A stretch of DNA of 64,000 bases from UBA1275 sp038124025 (GTDB lineage Bacteria; Bacteroidota; Rhodothermia; Balneolales; Balneolaceae), in NCBI GenBank assembly GCA_038124025.1, contig JAYPBC010000001.1, positions 1-64,000 on the forward strand, read 5' to 3'. Shown piece after piece: positions 36,791-45,359 of the stretch. The position numbers were made by a program, and so were the translations under genes. The notes under the pieces are model-generated. The model was not told where the DNA came from, did no database searches, and saw only the letters and a program-made list of their open reading frames with translations. Position 1 is the stretch's first letter; each line of letters opens with the position of its first letter.

Positions 36791-37303
36791 TTAATTTCTT
36801 GTTTGACCGTTATACACCGGGACAAAAGAGCAGGCTTCACCATACATTATTTTTTTTGCTGTACCAATGAGCTTCTTTGTTATATGTGCATAGATTTCAG
36901 GAGTAACAGACGTATTAGAGCACCCCTTTATTAACACATATTTTTCGTAGTACACACTAAAGTCTGCCTCATCAATGTTCATTTTGATAAGCTGAGTTTG
37001 TGCATCTGATGGATTGGTAAAGAACATATCTTTGGCATATTTCTTGCCTTTTTCAGCAAGTAACATGTATGCCCAAGGTGCGAGCAGAGCATTTTGATTG
37101 ATTTCAATACACAGATAAGTATTCTGATATTCCTGCCAATTATGATGGTCGATAGCATCCCGAAATAAATCTTCCTTTAGTATAAGCCCTTTAAATAACC
37201 AAGAGGTAATATCAAGTGATTTTATAGGAAACACCGGTCCAAAGCTTTTCGCAATATCAACGGCCACTAACTTTTCATTTGATTGGACTTTGTTGGTAAT
37301 CAT
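36791..37303 (-). CDS. DUF2480 family protein
   Basis: A 170-residue cytoplasmic protein. The pattern DITSWLFKGLILKEDLFRDAI, then HHNWQEYQ, and later APWAYMLLA matches DUF2480, a family known mostly from Bacteroidota and frequently close to suf genes. No catalytic motif is evident; two cysteines (GCSN and GEACSF) sit in the C-terminal half. It lies 54 bp after the sufA-like gene on the same strand, which suggests a link to Fe-S cluster assembly, inferred from context only. Confidence 0.8.
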   Translation of the reverse strand: MITNKVQSNEKLVAVDIAKSFGPVFPIKSLDITSWLFKGLILKEDLFRDAIDHHNWQEYQNTYLCIEINQNALLAPWAYMLLAEKGKKYAKDMFFTNPSDAQTQLIKMNIDEADFSVYYEKYVLIKGCSNTSVTPEIYAHITKKLIGTAKKIMYGEACSFVPVYNGQTRN

Positions 37304-37357
37304 ATTTAGTTAAACTGATCATGGTCTAGATCATCGGAGATATAAGCACGCAAAATA

Positions 37358-37702
37358 TTAAAGTGAAAAGCTTTCTCCGCATGAACAGGTTCGACTTGCA
37401 TTGGGGTTGTGAAAATGGAATCCCTTTCCTTCTAATCCGTCACTAAAGTCTAACTCGGTACCGGCTAACATTAAATAACTTCGCATGTCAATGTATAGTT
37501 TGAAATCTGGAAAATCGAAGAGGTGGTCAGACTCTTTTATAGTGATATCTTGTTGATTAACAAGCTTTAAATCGTAGCTTAAACCACTGCATCCTCCACT
37601 AATAATTGATATTTGCAATAATTCCTTATGACCATCCGCTTCGGATTTTTTTATCTCACATATTCTACTGTAGGCACTATCACTAATGGAGATATCAGGC
37701 AT
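37358..37702 (-). CDS. sufA: HesB/IscA-type iron-sulfur carrier (SufA-like)
   Basis: A 114-residue A-type carrier that passes Fe-S clusters from the SufBCD scaffold to targets. The three cluster-binding cysteines are visible: GGCSGLSYDL and the C-terminal CSCGESF (CxC). Length fits SufA/ErpA; telling the subtypes apart needs phylogeny. Its start lies one base after the nfu gene stop. Confidence 0.9.
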   Translation of the reverse strand: MPDISISDSAYSRICEIKKSEADGHKELLQISIISGGCSGLSYDLKLVNQQDITIKESDHLFDFPDFKLYIDMRSYLMLAGTELDFSDGLEGKGFHFHNPNASRTCSCGESFSL

Positions 37703-37703
37703 T

Positions 37704-38255
37704 TTACACCGAGATTACTTGTATTTCAGGGTCAATACGCTTAACCATACTCTCAATTGCATATAGCGTTCCAGTAGTTGCAGTGGGACATGTACCACAA
37801 GCTCCTTGATAATGAACCTTAAGTCTGTTTTCCTCAAGTCCAATCACTTTTAAACCACCACCATCGGCCAATAAGTAAGGTCGCACTTGTTCATCAAGCA
37901 TGCGGTTAATTTCCTGTAATCGTGGATCATCGGAGTCAAGAGCTTCTTTACTCACATGAACTTCGTCATCATCAACCAGATTATCTTGTGCTTCAGCCTC
38001 ACGAATGGGTGGGGCTAATTTTCGTAATAGTTCAGACCAAACAGCCCCACCATCTTGAGTAACGGTAATGTAACGATCTACATAATACACATTGATCACA
38101 TGTTCAATTTCAAAAAGAGACGCAGCTAAACGGTCATCCTGAGCTTCCTGCGCATCTTCATAGGAACGGGTGACACCATTTGTCAATGGTTCTGCTAGTA
38201 CAAAACGCATAGCGTCCGGGTTTGGGGTGCGTTCGATTTCTTTGATTTTAGCCAT
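37704..38255 (-). CDS. Nfu-type iron-sulfur scaffold protein
   Basis: A 183-residue protein joining an Nfu N-terminal domain (EIERTPNPDAMRFVL, about 5-95) to a NifU C-terminal domain (about 105-183) with GACGTCPTA, where the CxxC binds a 4Fe-4S cluster. This two-domain order matches mitochondrial Nfu1 and its bacterial counterparts. It sits between sufS and the sufA-like gene, all within 10 bp, so it is part of the operon and may act as late carrier. Confidence 0.9.
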   Translation of the reverse strand: MAKIKEIERTPNPDAMRFVLAEPLTNGVTRSYEDAQEAQDDRLAASLFEIEHVINVYYVDRYITVTQDGGAVWSELLRKLAPPIREAEAQDNLVDDDEVHVSKEALDSDDPRLQEINRMLDEQVRPYLLADGGGLKVIGLEENRLKVHYQGACGTCPTATTGTLYAIESMVKRIDPEIQVISV

Positions 38256-38265
38256 GTTAAATCAG

Positions 38266-39489
38266 TTAATTAAAAAATGATTGAGTTTCTTTAATTCCAT
38301 TAATCAATGCATCAATATCTGCTTCATTGTTATAAAAAGAAAGTGAGGCACGTATGGTTCCTGGAATGCCATAGCGTTCCATAATGGGTTGTGTACAGTG
38401 GTGTCCGGTACGGACAGCAATGCCATACTTATCTAAGATGGTACCTGCATCTGTTGGGTGAATGTCGTCCAGTAAAAAAGAGATTACGGCTGTTTTATAC
38501 TCGGATGTTCCTATTAATTTATGGTTTTGCAAGCGTTCAAACCCACTCATGGCATATTCCAATAAATAAGACTCTCTTTGAGCAATTTCGTCGATACCAA
38601 TATTATTTAAGTAACGAATAGCCTCGCCAAATGCTATACCAGCAGCAATAGGTGGTGTTCCTGCTTCAAATTTATGAGGAAGATCATTGTAGGTTGTTCC
38701 AAAAAAACTAACTTTGTCTATCATGTCTCCTCCTCCTCTGTACGGGGGCATAGATTCTAAAAGTGACCTATTTCCATATAAAACACCAAAGCCAGTTGGA
38801 CCACACATTTTGTGAGCAGAGAAGGTATAAAAGTCGGCCCCCAACTCCTGTACATCTACCCTCATGTGTGGAGTTGCTTGTGCGCCATCAATAAGCACAC
38901 GTGCACCTACATTTTTAGCCATAGCAATTATATTCGATACAGGATTGATGGTCCCTAAGGTGTTAGATACATGGACAATTGCCACCATCTTTGTTCGTTC
39001 TGATAATAAGGTCTCATACACATCCATATCTAATTCACCATTATCCAGCAATGGTATAACTTTAATAATTGCCCCAGTCTTTTGAGCGATCATTTGCCAA
39101 GGAACTATATTTGCATGATGTTCCATCTCGGATAAAATAATTTCATCCCCCTCTAGAAGAAAACTTCTCCCCCACGACTCTGCAACTAAATTGATAGAGT
39201 CGGTAGTACCTGTAGTAAAAATGATTTGCTCAAGACTTTCGGCATTAAGAAAGTCTGCCACAAGACTACGTGTTTCTTCATAGGTAGTAGTGGCAGTCTG
39301 TGAGAGATAATGGACTCCACGATGAATATTTGCATGCTCATACTGATGATAGTTAGCTAACCTAGCTATAACGGATTCAGGCATCTGACTAGAGGCACCA
39401 TTGTCTAAATAACTAAGTGCATGTCCATTCACTTGCGTTTTTAGCACAGGGAATTGACTTCGTATGTTATCCCAATCTCTCACGCTCAT
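38266..39489 (-). CDS. sufS: Cysteine desulfurase SufS
   Basis: PLP enzyme that takes sulfur from cysteine for Fe-S clusters; 407 residues. The PLP lysine is in SAHKMCGPTGFGVLYG and the persulfide-forming cysteine in RTGHHCTQP, as in the group II (SufS/CsdA) type. GAQATPHMRVDVQELGADF is another hallmark. Group II desulfurases normally need SufE or SufU to accept the sulfur, and neither is encoded in this window. It starts 36 bp after sufD. Confidence 0.93.
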   Translation of the reverse strand: MSVRDWDNIRSQFPVLKTQVNGHALSYLDNGASSQMPESVIARLANYHQYEHANIHRGVHYLSQTATTTYEETRSLVADFLNAESLEQIIFTTGTTDSINLVAESWGRSFLLEGDEIILSEMEHHANIVPWQMIAQKTGAIIKVIPLLDNGELDMDVYETLLSERTKMVAIVHVSNTLGTINPVSNIIAMAKNVGARVLIDGAQATPHMRVDVQELGADFYTFSAHKMCGPTGFGVLYGNRSLLESMPPYRGGGDMIDKVSFFGTTYNDLPHKFEAGTPPIAAGIAFGEAIRYLNNIGIDEIAQRESYLLEYAMSGFERLQNHKLIGTSEYKTAVISFLLDDIHPTDAGTILDKYGIAVRTGHHCTQPIMERYGIPGTIRASLSFYNNEADIDALINGIKETQSFFN

Positions 39490-39525
39490 TTTGACCTTTT
39501 GAAAGTTTTACGTTAGCCGAGACAG

Positions 39526-40821
39526 TTAGTCTCTATTGGTGTATGCAATTACTTCTTTCAATAACAACTCTTCAACCGATTTAACGGCCATACTCTCTAC
39601 AGATTCTAGGGCAAAAGCGTAAACTAATAACTCTCTACTTTTTTGTTCAGTAAGCCCTCGACTTTGCAGATAAAAAACCTCTTCATCCTGAAGTTGACCA
39701 ATGGTAGCACCATGTGAACAGCGAACATCATCTGCAAAAATTTCAAGCTGTGGCTTTGTATTCACCTTACCTGTATCAGATATAAGTAGATTTCTGTTTT
39801 CTTGAAAGGAATCAATTTTTTGTGCGTCTTTTGCTACAAAGATTTTACCATTAAATATTGAGTGGGCTTGGTCATTAACCACTACTTTGTGCAATTGATG
39901 GGAGTTACCATGTGAAAAGCGATGATCCATAATGGAATGAGTGTCCGCTATTTGTTCACCATCAATTAAAACAAGCCCATCAACAGTAAAATCAACTTCT
40001 TCTGCGTTCTGAATTACTCTAGGTTCATTCCGGAATAATTTAGCCCCTAAACAGATGGTATAAGAGTGATATTCCGCATGTGCATCTAGCATAGCAACCG
40101 GTCTAGAAATGTGTGATGCATTTTTACTATCACGTTGAATACGCGCATGGTGTACATGCGCCCCACTGTAAAGTCTAAACTCATTGACTGGAACATTCAG
40201 ATAAGTATTACTGGACAGCCCAATATGTTCCTCAATAATAGTTGCTTTAGAATACATTTCCCCAACAAATAGTACTCTAGGAGTTACAAAATATGGTTTT
40301 ATTTGATCAGTGAATACATTCAAAATATGAATTGGTTGCTCTATCACCGTTTCTTTAGGCACGTATATGAAGGTGCCATCTTGAAAATTGACATCATTTA
40401 GAGGAACGAATACATCGTCCTGATAATTGGTTATAGTCCCTAAATGCGATTGTAATTGCACATGATCACTATAATCGTTGATATTACCAACAATTACACC
40501 ATCTGGCATTCCTTCTATAGCAGAATGGGATGAACTAAAGTTACCGTCAATGAACACGAGCCTGGAATTCATAGCCTCAGGTAAGTGATATTCATCAAGT
40601 TTAAGACCAGACTGCTGCAAACCTGTTTCAACAGATTCGAATTTGTTTGTAGTTATGCTCTTTAGATCGGTAAAGCGCCATTCCTCATCTTTCTTGGTTG
40701 GGAATGGGATGTTATCAATAGATTCATTTGCTTGGGCTCTTAACTCCTTGAAATTCTCACGAAGATCAACGGGTAATTGGACGTAAGAATGAATTAATTC
40801 TTTTGTACCTACATTGCTCAT
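39526..40821 (-). CDS. sufD: Fe-S assembly scaffold protein SufD
   Basis: A 431-residue member of the SufBC2D scaffold. The N-terminal helical part (IPFPTKKDEEWRFTDLKSI) is characteristic. The beta-helix core has VRCSHGATIGQ, with a conserved C/H pair, and LQSRGLTEQKSRELLVYAFA at the end. It starts 15 bp after sufC, in the order B-C-D. Confidence 0.92.
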   Translation of the reverse strand: MSNVGTKELIHSYVQLPVDLRENFKELRAQANESIDNIPFPTKKDEEWRFTDLKSITTNKFESVETGLQQSGLKLDEYHLPEAMNSRLVFIDGNFSSSHSAIEGMPDGVIVGNINDYSDHVQLQSHLGTITNYQDDVFVPLNDVNFQDGTFIYVPKETVIEQPIHILNVFTDQIKPYFVTPRVLFVGEMYSKATIIEEHIGLSSNTYLNVPVNEFRLYSGAHVHHARIQRDSKNASHISRPVAMLDAHAEYHSYTICLGAKLFRNEPRVIQNAEEVDFTVDGLVLIDGEQIADTHSIMDHRFSHGNSHQLHKVVVNDQAHSIFNGKIFVAKDAQKIDSFQENRNLLISDTGKVNTKPQLEIFADDVRCSHGATIGQLQDEEVFYLQSRGLTEQKSRELLVYAFALESVESMAVKSVEELLLKEVIAYTNRD

Positions 40822-40836
40822 TTACATCTCTCCTAT

Positions 40837-41592
40837 TTAGGCTAATTCTTTTTGCATCTGATCATAACCATTAGCTTCTAATTCCTCAGCTAGTGAAAAA
40901 TCCCCAGATTTAACGATTTTACCATTCATCATTACATGCACAAAATCTGGTTTTATGTAGTTAAGTAGTCGTTGATAATGTGTAATCAAGACAATGGCGT
41001 TTTCAGGACTTGAGATTTTGTTTACACCATCGGATACCACCTTCAAAGCATCAATGTCTAGACCTGAGTCGGTTTCATCAAGAAAGGACAATCGTGGGTT
41101 TAGCACAGCCATCTGAAAAATTTCGTTCTTTTTCTTTTCACCACCCGAGAAGCCCGTGTTAATTGATCGGTTCAAGAATTCATCTTTCATTTCGATGATT
41201 TCTAGTTTTGAAACTAAATAATCCTCAAATTCAAGTGGATCTAATTCTTCACGTTCATTAGCGCGAGCTATGGTATTGTATGCTTCTCTAAGCAGGGTTT
41301 TATTGGTAATTCCAGGAACTTCAACAGGATATTGAAAAGCTAAAAATAACCCTAAATGAGCTCGTTCATCGGCATCCATTTCAGTGATATCTTCTCCCTC
41401 AAAAAGTATAGTACCTTCGGTCACCTCGTACTCTGGATGTCCTGAGACTACCTTCGAAAGTGTACTTTTTCCACTCCCATTAGGCCCCATTATGGCATGA
41501 ATTTCACCTTTATTCACGGATAAATTGACGCCTTTTAATATTTCTAGTTCTTCGCCTTCAACAACGGCATGTAGATTTTTTATTTCTAACAC
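40837..41592 (-). CDS. sufC: Fe-S assembly ATPase SufC
   Basis: Cytoplasmic ABC-type ATPase of the SufBCD complex; 251 residues. Walker A is GPNGSGKST, the signature is FSGGEKKKNEI, Walker B is PRLSFLDETDSGLD, with the TDSGLD variant typical of SufC. The H-loop is ITHYQRLL. It lacks membrane partners, in line with its scaffold role. It begins 43 bp after sufB. Confidence 0.95.
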   Translation of the reverse strand: MLEIKNLHAVVEGEELEILKGVNLSVNKGEIHAIMGPNGSGKSTLSKVVSGHPEYEVTEGTILFEGEDITEMDADERAHLGLFLAFQYPVEVPGITNKTLLREAYNTIARANEREELDPLEFEDYLVSKLEIIEMKDEFLNRSINTGFSGGEKKKNEIFQMAVLNPRLSFLDETDSGLDIDALKVVSDGVNKISSPENAIVLITHYQRLLNYIKPDFVHVMMNGKIVKSGDFSLAEELEANGYDQMQKELA

Positions 41593-41635
41593 AGTACTGT
41601 AGTTTTTATTTTATTATGGTGAATAAGGTGGTAGT

Positions 41636-43081
41636 CTATCCTACACTACCTTCTAATTTGATGTCTAATAGTTTATTGGCCTCGACTGCAAATTCCAGAG
41701 GCAACTCTTTTAACACGTCTTTTACAAAGCCGTTTATAATCATAGAAATAGCATCTTGCTCACTTATTCCACGTTGCATTAGGTAAAATATTTGTTCCTC
41801 TCCCACTCTTGAAGTTGTAGCTTCATGTTCTACGCTACTACTTGCATTTTCAGAGGATATATATGGAAAGGTGTGAGCACCACAGGTTTGGCCTATAAGC
41901 ATGGAATCACAAACAGAATAATTTTTAGATCCGGTTGCCTTTTTACCAATTTTGACTTCACCCCGATAACTATTATTAGATTCACCGGCTGATATACCTT
42001 TTGATATGATGGTACTACGGGTATTTTTACCCAAGTGAATCATCTTTGTTCCGGTGTCAGCTTGTTGTTTTTTGGTCGTGACTGCCACCGAATAGAACTC
42101 ACCAATTGAGTGATCTCCTTGCAAAATAACCGAAGGATATTTTAACGTTACCGCAGAGCCCGTCTCTAACTGAGTCCAAGAAATTTTACTGTGGTCTCCC
42201 TTACAAATACCTCTTTTAGTAACAAAATTATAAATTCCACCCTTACCATTTTCATCCCCAGAGTACCAATTCTGTATGGTAGAATATTTGATATCAGCAT
42301 GATCCATGGCTACTAATTCTACCACTGCAGCATGAAGTTGGTTCTCATCATACATGGGCGCAGTACACCCTTCTAAATAGCTTACACTAGCTCCTTCTTC
42401 TGCAATAATGAGGGTACGCTCAAACTGACCTGACTCCATATTGTTGATACGGAAATAAGTAGAGAGTTCCATTGGACAAGCTGTATTTTTAGGGATGTAA
42501 CAAAAGGATCCATCCGAAAAAACAGCTGAATTTAGAGCCGCATAGTAGTTATCCCTTGCCGGAATTACCGACCCCATATATTTTTTTACCAAATCTGGAT
42601 ATTCCCTAATAGCTTCTGAAATAGAGCAAAATATGACCCCAGCTTCTGCAAGTTTTTCCTTAAAAGAAGTAAAGACTGAAACACTGTCAAAAACAGCATC
42701 TACCGCAACTCCTGCTAACATTTTTTGCTCTTCTAGTGGTATTCCTAATTTGTCATAGGTTTCTCTAATGTTAGGGTCAACATCATCCAGACTGTCTAGA
42801 CTAGGCTTTTTCTTGGGGGCTGAATAATACAGTAAGTTTTCAAAATCAGGTTTTGTATAGGTAGCATTGAACCATTCAGGTTCCTCCATCTCTAACCAAG
42901 CACGGTAGGACTTCAAGCGGAATTCCAACATCCATTCAGGTTCTTCTTTTCTGCTGGAAAGTTCACGAATTATGTCTTCGCTTATGCCTTTTGGGAAATC
43001 TTCGTATTCGACGTCTGTTGTGAATCCATATTTATACTCTTCACCAATCATCGACTCTAAAGCCTTGGTCTCTTCACTCAT
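41636..43081 (-). CDS. sufB: Fe-S assembly scaffold protein SufB
   Basis: First gene of the suf operon; 481 residues. SufB signatures include SCEGCTAP-like SYLEGCTAPM, the segment QADTGTKMIHLGKNTRS and SKGISAGESNNSYRGEV. The cluster-related cysteines near TCGAHTFPYI and the C-terminal QRGISEQDAISMIINGF are also present. A 159-bp region upstream should hold the operon promoter. Confidence 0.95.
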   Translation of the reverse strand: MSEETKALESMIGEEYKYGFTTDVEYEDFPKGISEDIIRELSSRKEEPEWMLEFRLKSYRAWLEMEEPEWFNATYTKPDFENLLYYSAPKKKPSLDSLDDVDPNIRETYDKLGIPLEEQKMLAGVAVDAVFDSVSVFTSFKEKLAEAGVIFCSISEAIREYPDLVKKYMGSVIPARDNYYAALNSAVFSDGSFCYIPKNTACPMELSTYFRINNMESGQFERTLIIAEEGASVSYLEGCTAPMYDENQLHAAVVELVAMDHADIKYSTIQNWYSGDENGKGGIYNFVTKRGICKGDHSKISWTQLETGSAVTLKYPSVILQGDHSIGEFYSVAVTTKKQQADTGTKMIHLGKNTRSTIISKGISAGESNNSYRGEVKIGKKATGSKNYSVCDSMLIGQTCGAHTFPYISSENASSSVEHEATTSRVGEEQIFYLMQRGISEQDAISMIINGFVKDVLKELPLEFAVEANKLLDIKLEGSVG

Positions 43082-43088
43082 ATTATGC

Positions 43089-43137
43089 TAAAATTAATGG
43101 ATTAATTGTTTCTTGCTAAACCTAAGCAATGGTGCTT
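43089..43137 (-). promoter_or_regulatory. Candidate suf promoter and short inverted repeat
   Basis: On the minus strand TTTAG (43116-43120) and TAATTTTA (43089-43096) are spaced 19 bases apart, resembling the Bacteroidota -33/-7 pattern, although the -7 TTTG is imperfect. Just upstream an inverted repeat AAGCA (43124-43128) and TGCTT (43133-43137) around ATGG could bind a regulator. The calls rest on pattern alone. The remaining part of the 159-bp gap shows nothing more. Confidence 0.25.
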
Positions 43138-43240
43138 CCGTTCGCTATAGAAAGCTTATTTAGAACAGCCCTAAATATAATAAATCCGATGGGTAATTGT
43201 TAGAATATCTTATTGAGTTTGTCTATTGGCACAATAAGGA

Positions 43241-44221
43241 TTACTCAAAGTCAGGGATGTGAATTTCCAACACTATTCCTTCCATTTGTGGGCTTAAAAC
43301 AAATTCTTCAATGCAGCTTGGAATTAGAACCGTGTCCCCTTTTGTAATGTTAGTTAGCTCATCAAAAAAAGAAACCTCATAGCTGCCCTCGATACACATT
43401 AACACAGTACAGGAGGCATAATTGAAATCCAAGGTAGTCGTCTCCTCGATTCGCCTACGTTTGGTAATGAAATAATTAGAAGCTCCTATTATCTGTTCTT
43501 TACTGGTGGGATCATAGTTTGTTTTGTAGGAATCCGGAATTTCAAAATCGATCGCATCAACAGCTAATTCGTTATGTAATTCTCTTTTATTTCCATTCGC
43601 ATCGACCCGGTCAAAATCATGAATTCTGTAGGTAATGTCCGATGTTTGTTGTATTTCAGCAATTAACAATCCTTTTCCTATGGTGTGTATCCTACCTGCA
43701 GGAATAAAAAATACATCATCCGGCTCTACCTTCTCCCTATTTAGCACACTCATCAATGTATTGTGTTCAACATGTTCGACATACTGTTGCGCAACTAATG
43801 CTTCACTGAACCCTACAATGAGGCTGGCATCCGCCTCGGCATCAATTACATACCACATTTCTGTTTTTCCGAAACTATTGTGACGAATTTTTGCCAATTC
43901 ATCGTTAGGGTGTACCTGTATAGATAAATCTTGTTGTGCATCAATAAATTTGAACAATAAAGGAAATTTGGTTCCATGCCTTTTATACACAGACTCTCCT
44001 ACTAAATCGTCCTTAAATTCCTCGATTAGTTCTGACAAATTTTTTCCAGCAAGCGGACCATTACGAACGACTGAAATATTTCCTGGCACACCAGATAATT
44101 CCCAAGACTCCCCATCGCTATCACTCATCTGAGGCTTGTTCAAAATCCTGCTTAGATTTTTTCCTCCCCATAGTTTTTCTTTTACAATAGGGTTAAAAAT
44201 AAGTGGATAAAGTTGTTCCAT
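43241..44221 (-). CDS. manA: Mannose-6-phosphate isomerase, class I (cupin)
   Basis: Zn enzyme interconverting mannose-6-P and fructose-6-P; 326 residues, matching the short class I form of Bacteroidota and Firmicutes. The zinc and substrate sites are LSIQVHPND (His) and KTEMWYVID (Glu), then FIPAGRIHTIGKGLLIAEIQQTSD with a third ligand. It starts 4 bp after pta, so it is probably read with the acetate genes. Confidence 0.88.
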   Translation of the reverse strand: MEQLYPLIFNPIVKEKLWGGKNLSRILNKPQMSDSDGESWELSGVPGNISVVRNGPLAGKNLSELIEEFKDDLVGESVYKRHGTKFPLLFKFIDAQQDLSIQVHPNDELAKIRHNSFGKTEMWYVIDAEADASLIVGFSEALVAQQYVEHVEHNTLMSVLNREKVEPDDVFFIPAGRIHTIGKGLLIAEIQQTSDITYRIHDFDRVDANGNKRELHNELAVDAIDFEIPDSYKTNYDPTSKEQIIGASNYFITKRRRIEETTTLDFNYASCTVLMCIEGSYEVSFFDELTNITKGDTVLIPSCIEEFVLSPQMEGIVLEIHIPDFE

Positions 44222-44225
44222 CGTC

Positions 44226-45263
44226 TCAATTTTTTGACATTAATACACCCACGCAGGCAGTGTTTACTATATCTTCGGCATTACATCCTCTGGAAAGATC
44301 CAGCATGGGTTTATCTAAGCCCTGAATAATGGGCCCTGTTGCCTTGGCACCCGCGAGTCTCTCCACCATTTTGTAGCTTATGTTTCCCGCCTCTAAACTT
44401 GGAAATACAAATACATTGGCTTGCCCTGCCACTGGACTTGCGGGAGATTTACGAAGGGCTACAGCTTTATCCCATGCCGCATCAAACTGAAGCTCACCGT
44501 CAACGTCGTATCCATTTTCCCGATTCTTGTACATAGTTAAGGCATCCTTGACAAGGTGTACCCGTTCATGTTCAGCGCTCCCATTGGTAGAAAATGATAA
44601 CAAAGCGATTTTTGGTTCCTCACCGGTGAGAGCATGATATACACTGGCAGAATCGTGCGCGATTGTGGATAATTGCTCTGAAGTTGGCATAGGAATAACC
44701 GCACAATCTGCAAAACTTAGCACTTTTCCAGAAGATAATTCCATGATAAAACTACTTGAAACAGTCGTTGAATGTGCACTAAGTCCTATGGTATGTATGG
44801 CCGCTCTAAGAACCTCACCCGTGGTCGAAACCGATCCTGCAACTCCAACATCCATGTATCCCAAAGCGAGTAGGCAACCACTAAAGTAGAGGGGATCTAG
44901 TACAGCCTTTTCACAGCGCTCCCTTGTCCATCCTTTGTTTTTTCTTTTTTCATAGAGGAAGTCTGATAACTCTTTTCGACGGACATCTTCTCTTGTGTCA
45001 AGCCATTGAATATCCGGATGTAGTTCTACTGTTGTCTCTTCCTCTTGAATGCGTGTCACCTCAATCCCTTTATTCTGGTTGCTTGTGCTGGTATTCGAGC
45101 TAAGAACATCTTCATTTGCATTGCGAACTAAATAGACTTCCCCAATATCTAATTCAACAAGGGTGTTCGCTGCTTTCAGTACTCTTGAATCAGAAGAACG
45201 AGCTAAAACGATTTTTTTGCGACTCTTCGTAGATCTTACTCGTAACCATTCAATGAAACTCAT
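44226..45263 (-). CDS. pta: Phosphate acetyltransferase
   Basis: Converts acetyl-CoA and phosphate to acetyl phosphate; 345 residues, the single-domain PTA_PTB form without the long N-terminal regulatory region of E. coli Pta. Motifs are FSGCLLALGYMDVGVAGSVSTTGEVLRAA, MLSFSTNGSAEHE-like SFSTNGSAEHERV, and SPVAGQANVFVFPSLEAGNISYK. Normally adjacent to ackA, here it is separated from it by a lipoprotein gene; 96 bp precede its start. Confidence 0.93.
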   Translation of the reverse strand: MSFIEWLRVRSTKSRKKIVLARSSDSRVLKAANTLVELDIGEVYLVRNANEDVLSSNTSTSNQNKGIEVTRIQEEETTVELHPDIQWLDTREDVRRKELSDFLYEKRKNKGWTRERCEKAVLDPLYFSGCLLALGYMDVGVAGSVSTTGEVLRAAIHTIGLSAHSTTVSSSFIMELSSGKVLSFADCAVIPMPTSEQLSTIAHDSASVYHALTGEEPKIALLSFSTNGSAEHERVHLVKDALTMYKNRENGYDVDGELQFDAAWDKAVALRKSPASPVAGQANVFVFPSLEAGNISYKMVERLAGAKATGPIIQGLDKPMLDLSRGCNAEDIVNTACVGVLMSKN

Positions 45264-45359
45264 ACCGATTACTGCTCAAATATTAATGATTTGTTGATTG
45301 TTTTTTTTGGCAGGACTATTAAACGTTGCTATAGGCAATACTCGGGATAATTACACCCA
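45264..45359. other. Short spacer between the pseudo-caspase gene and pta
   Basis: A 96-bp space with an eight-T run (about 45301-45308) and a small inverted repeat TTGC-tatag-GCAA. On the minus strand the T-run reads as A-rich and cannot be a normal terminator tail for genes of that strand. A pta-specific promoter may lie here, but I see no clear match. Confidence 0.3.

Noticed and set aside
37316..37334. Inverted repeat TGATC...GATCA before the DUF2480 gene
   Set aside because: Only a 5-bp stem and no T-run; within chance for AT-rich spacers.
45301..45308. T-run as a terminator
   Set aside because: The genes around it lie on the minus strand, where this reads as an A-run, and no adjoining stem is seen.
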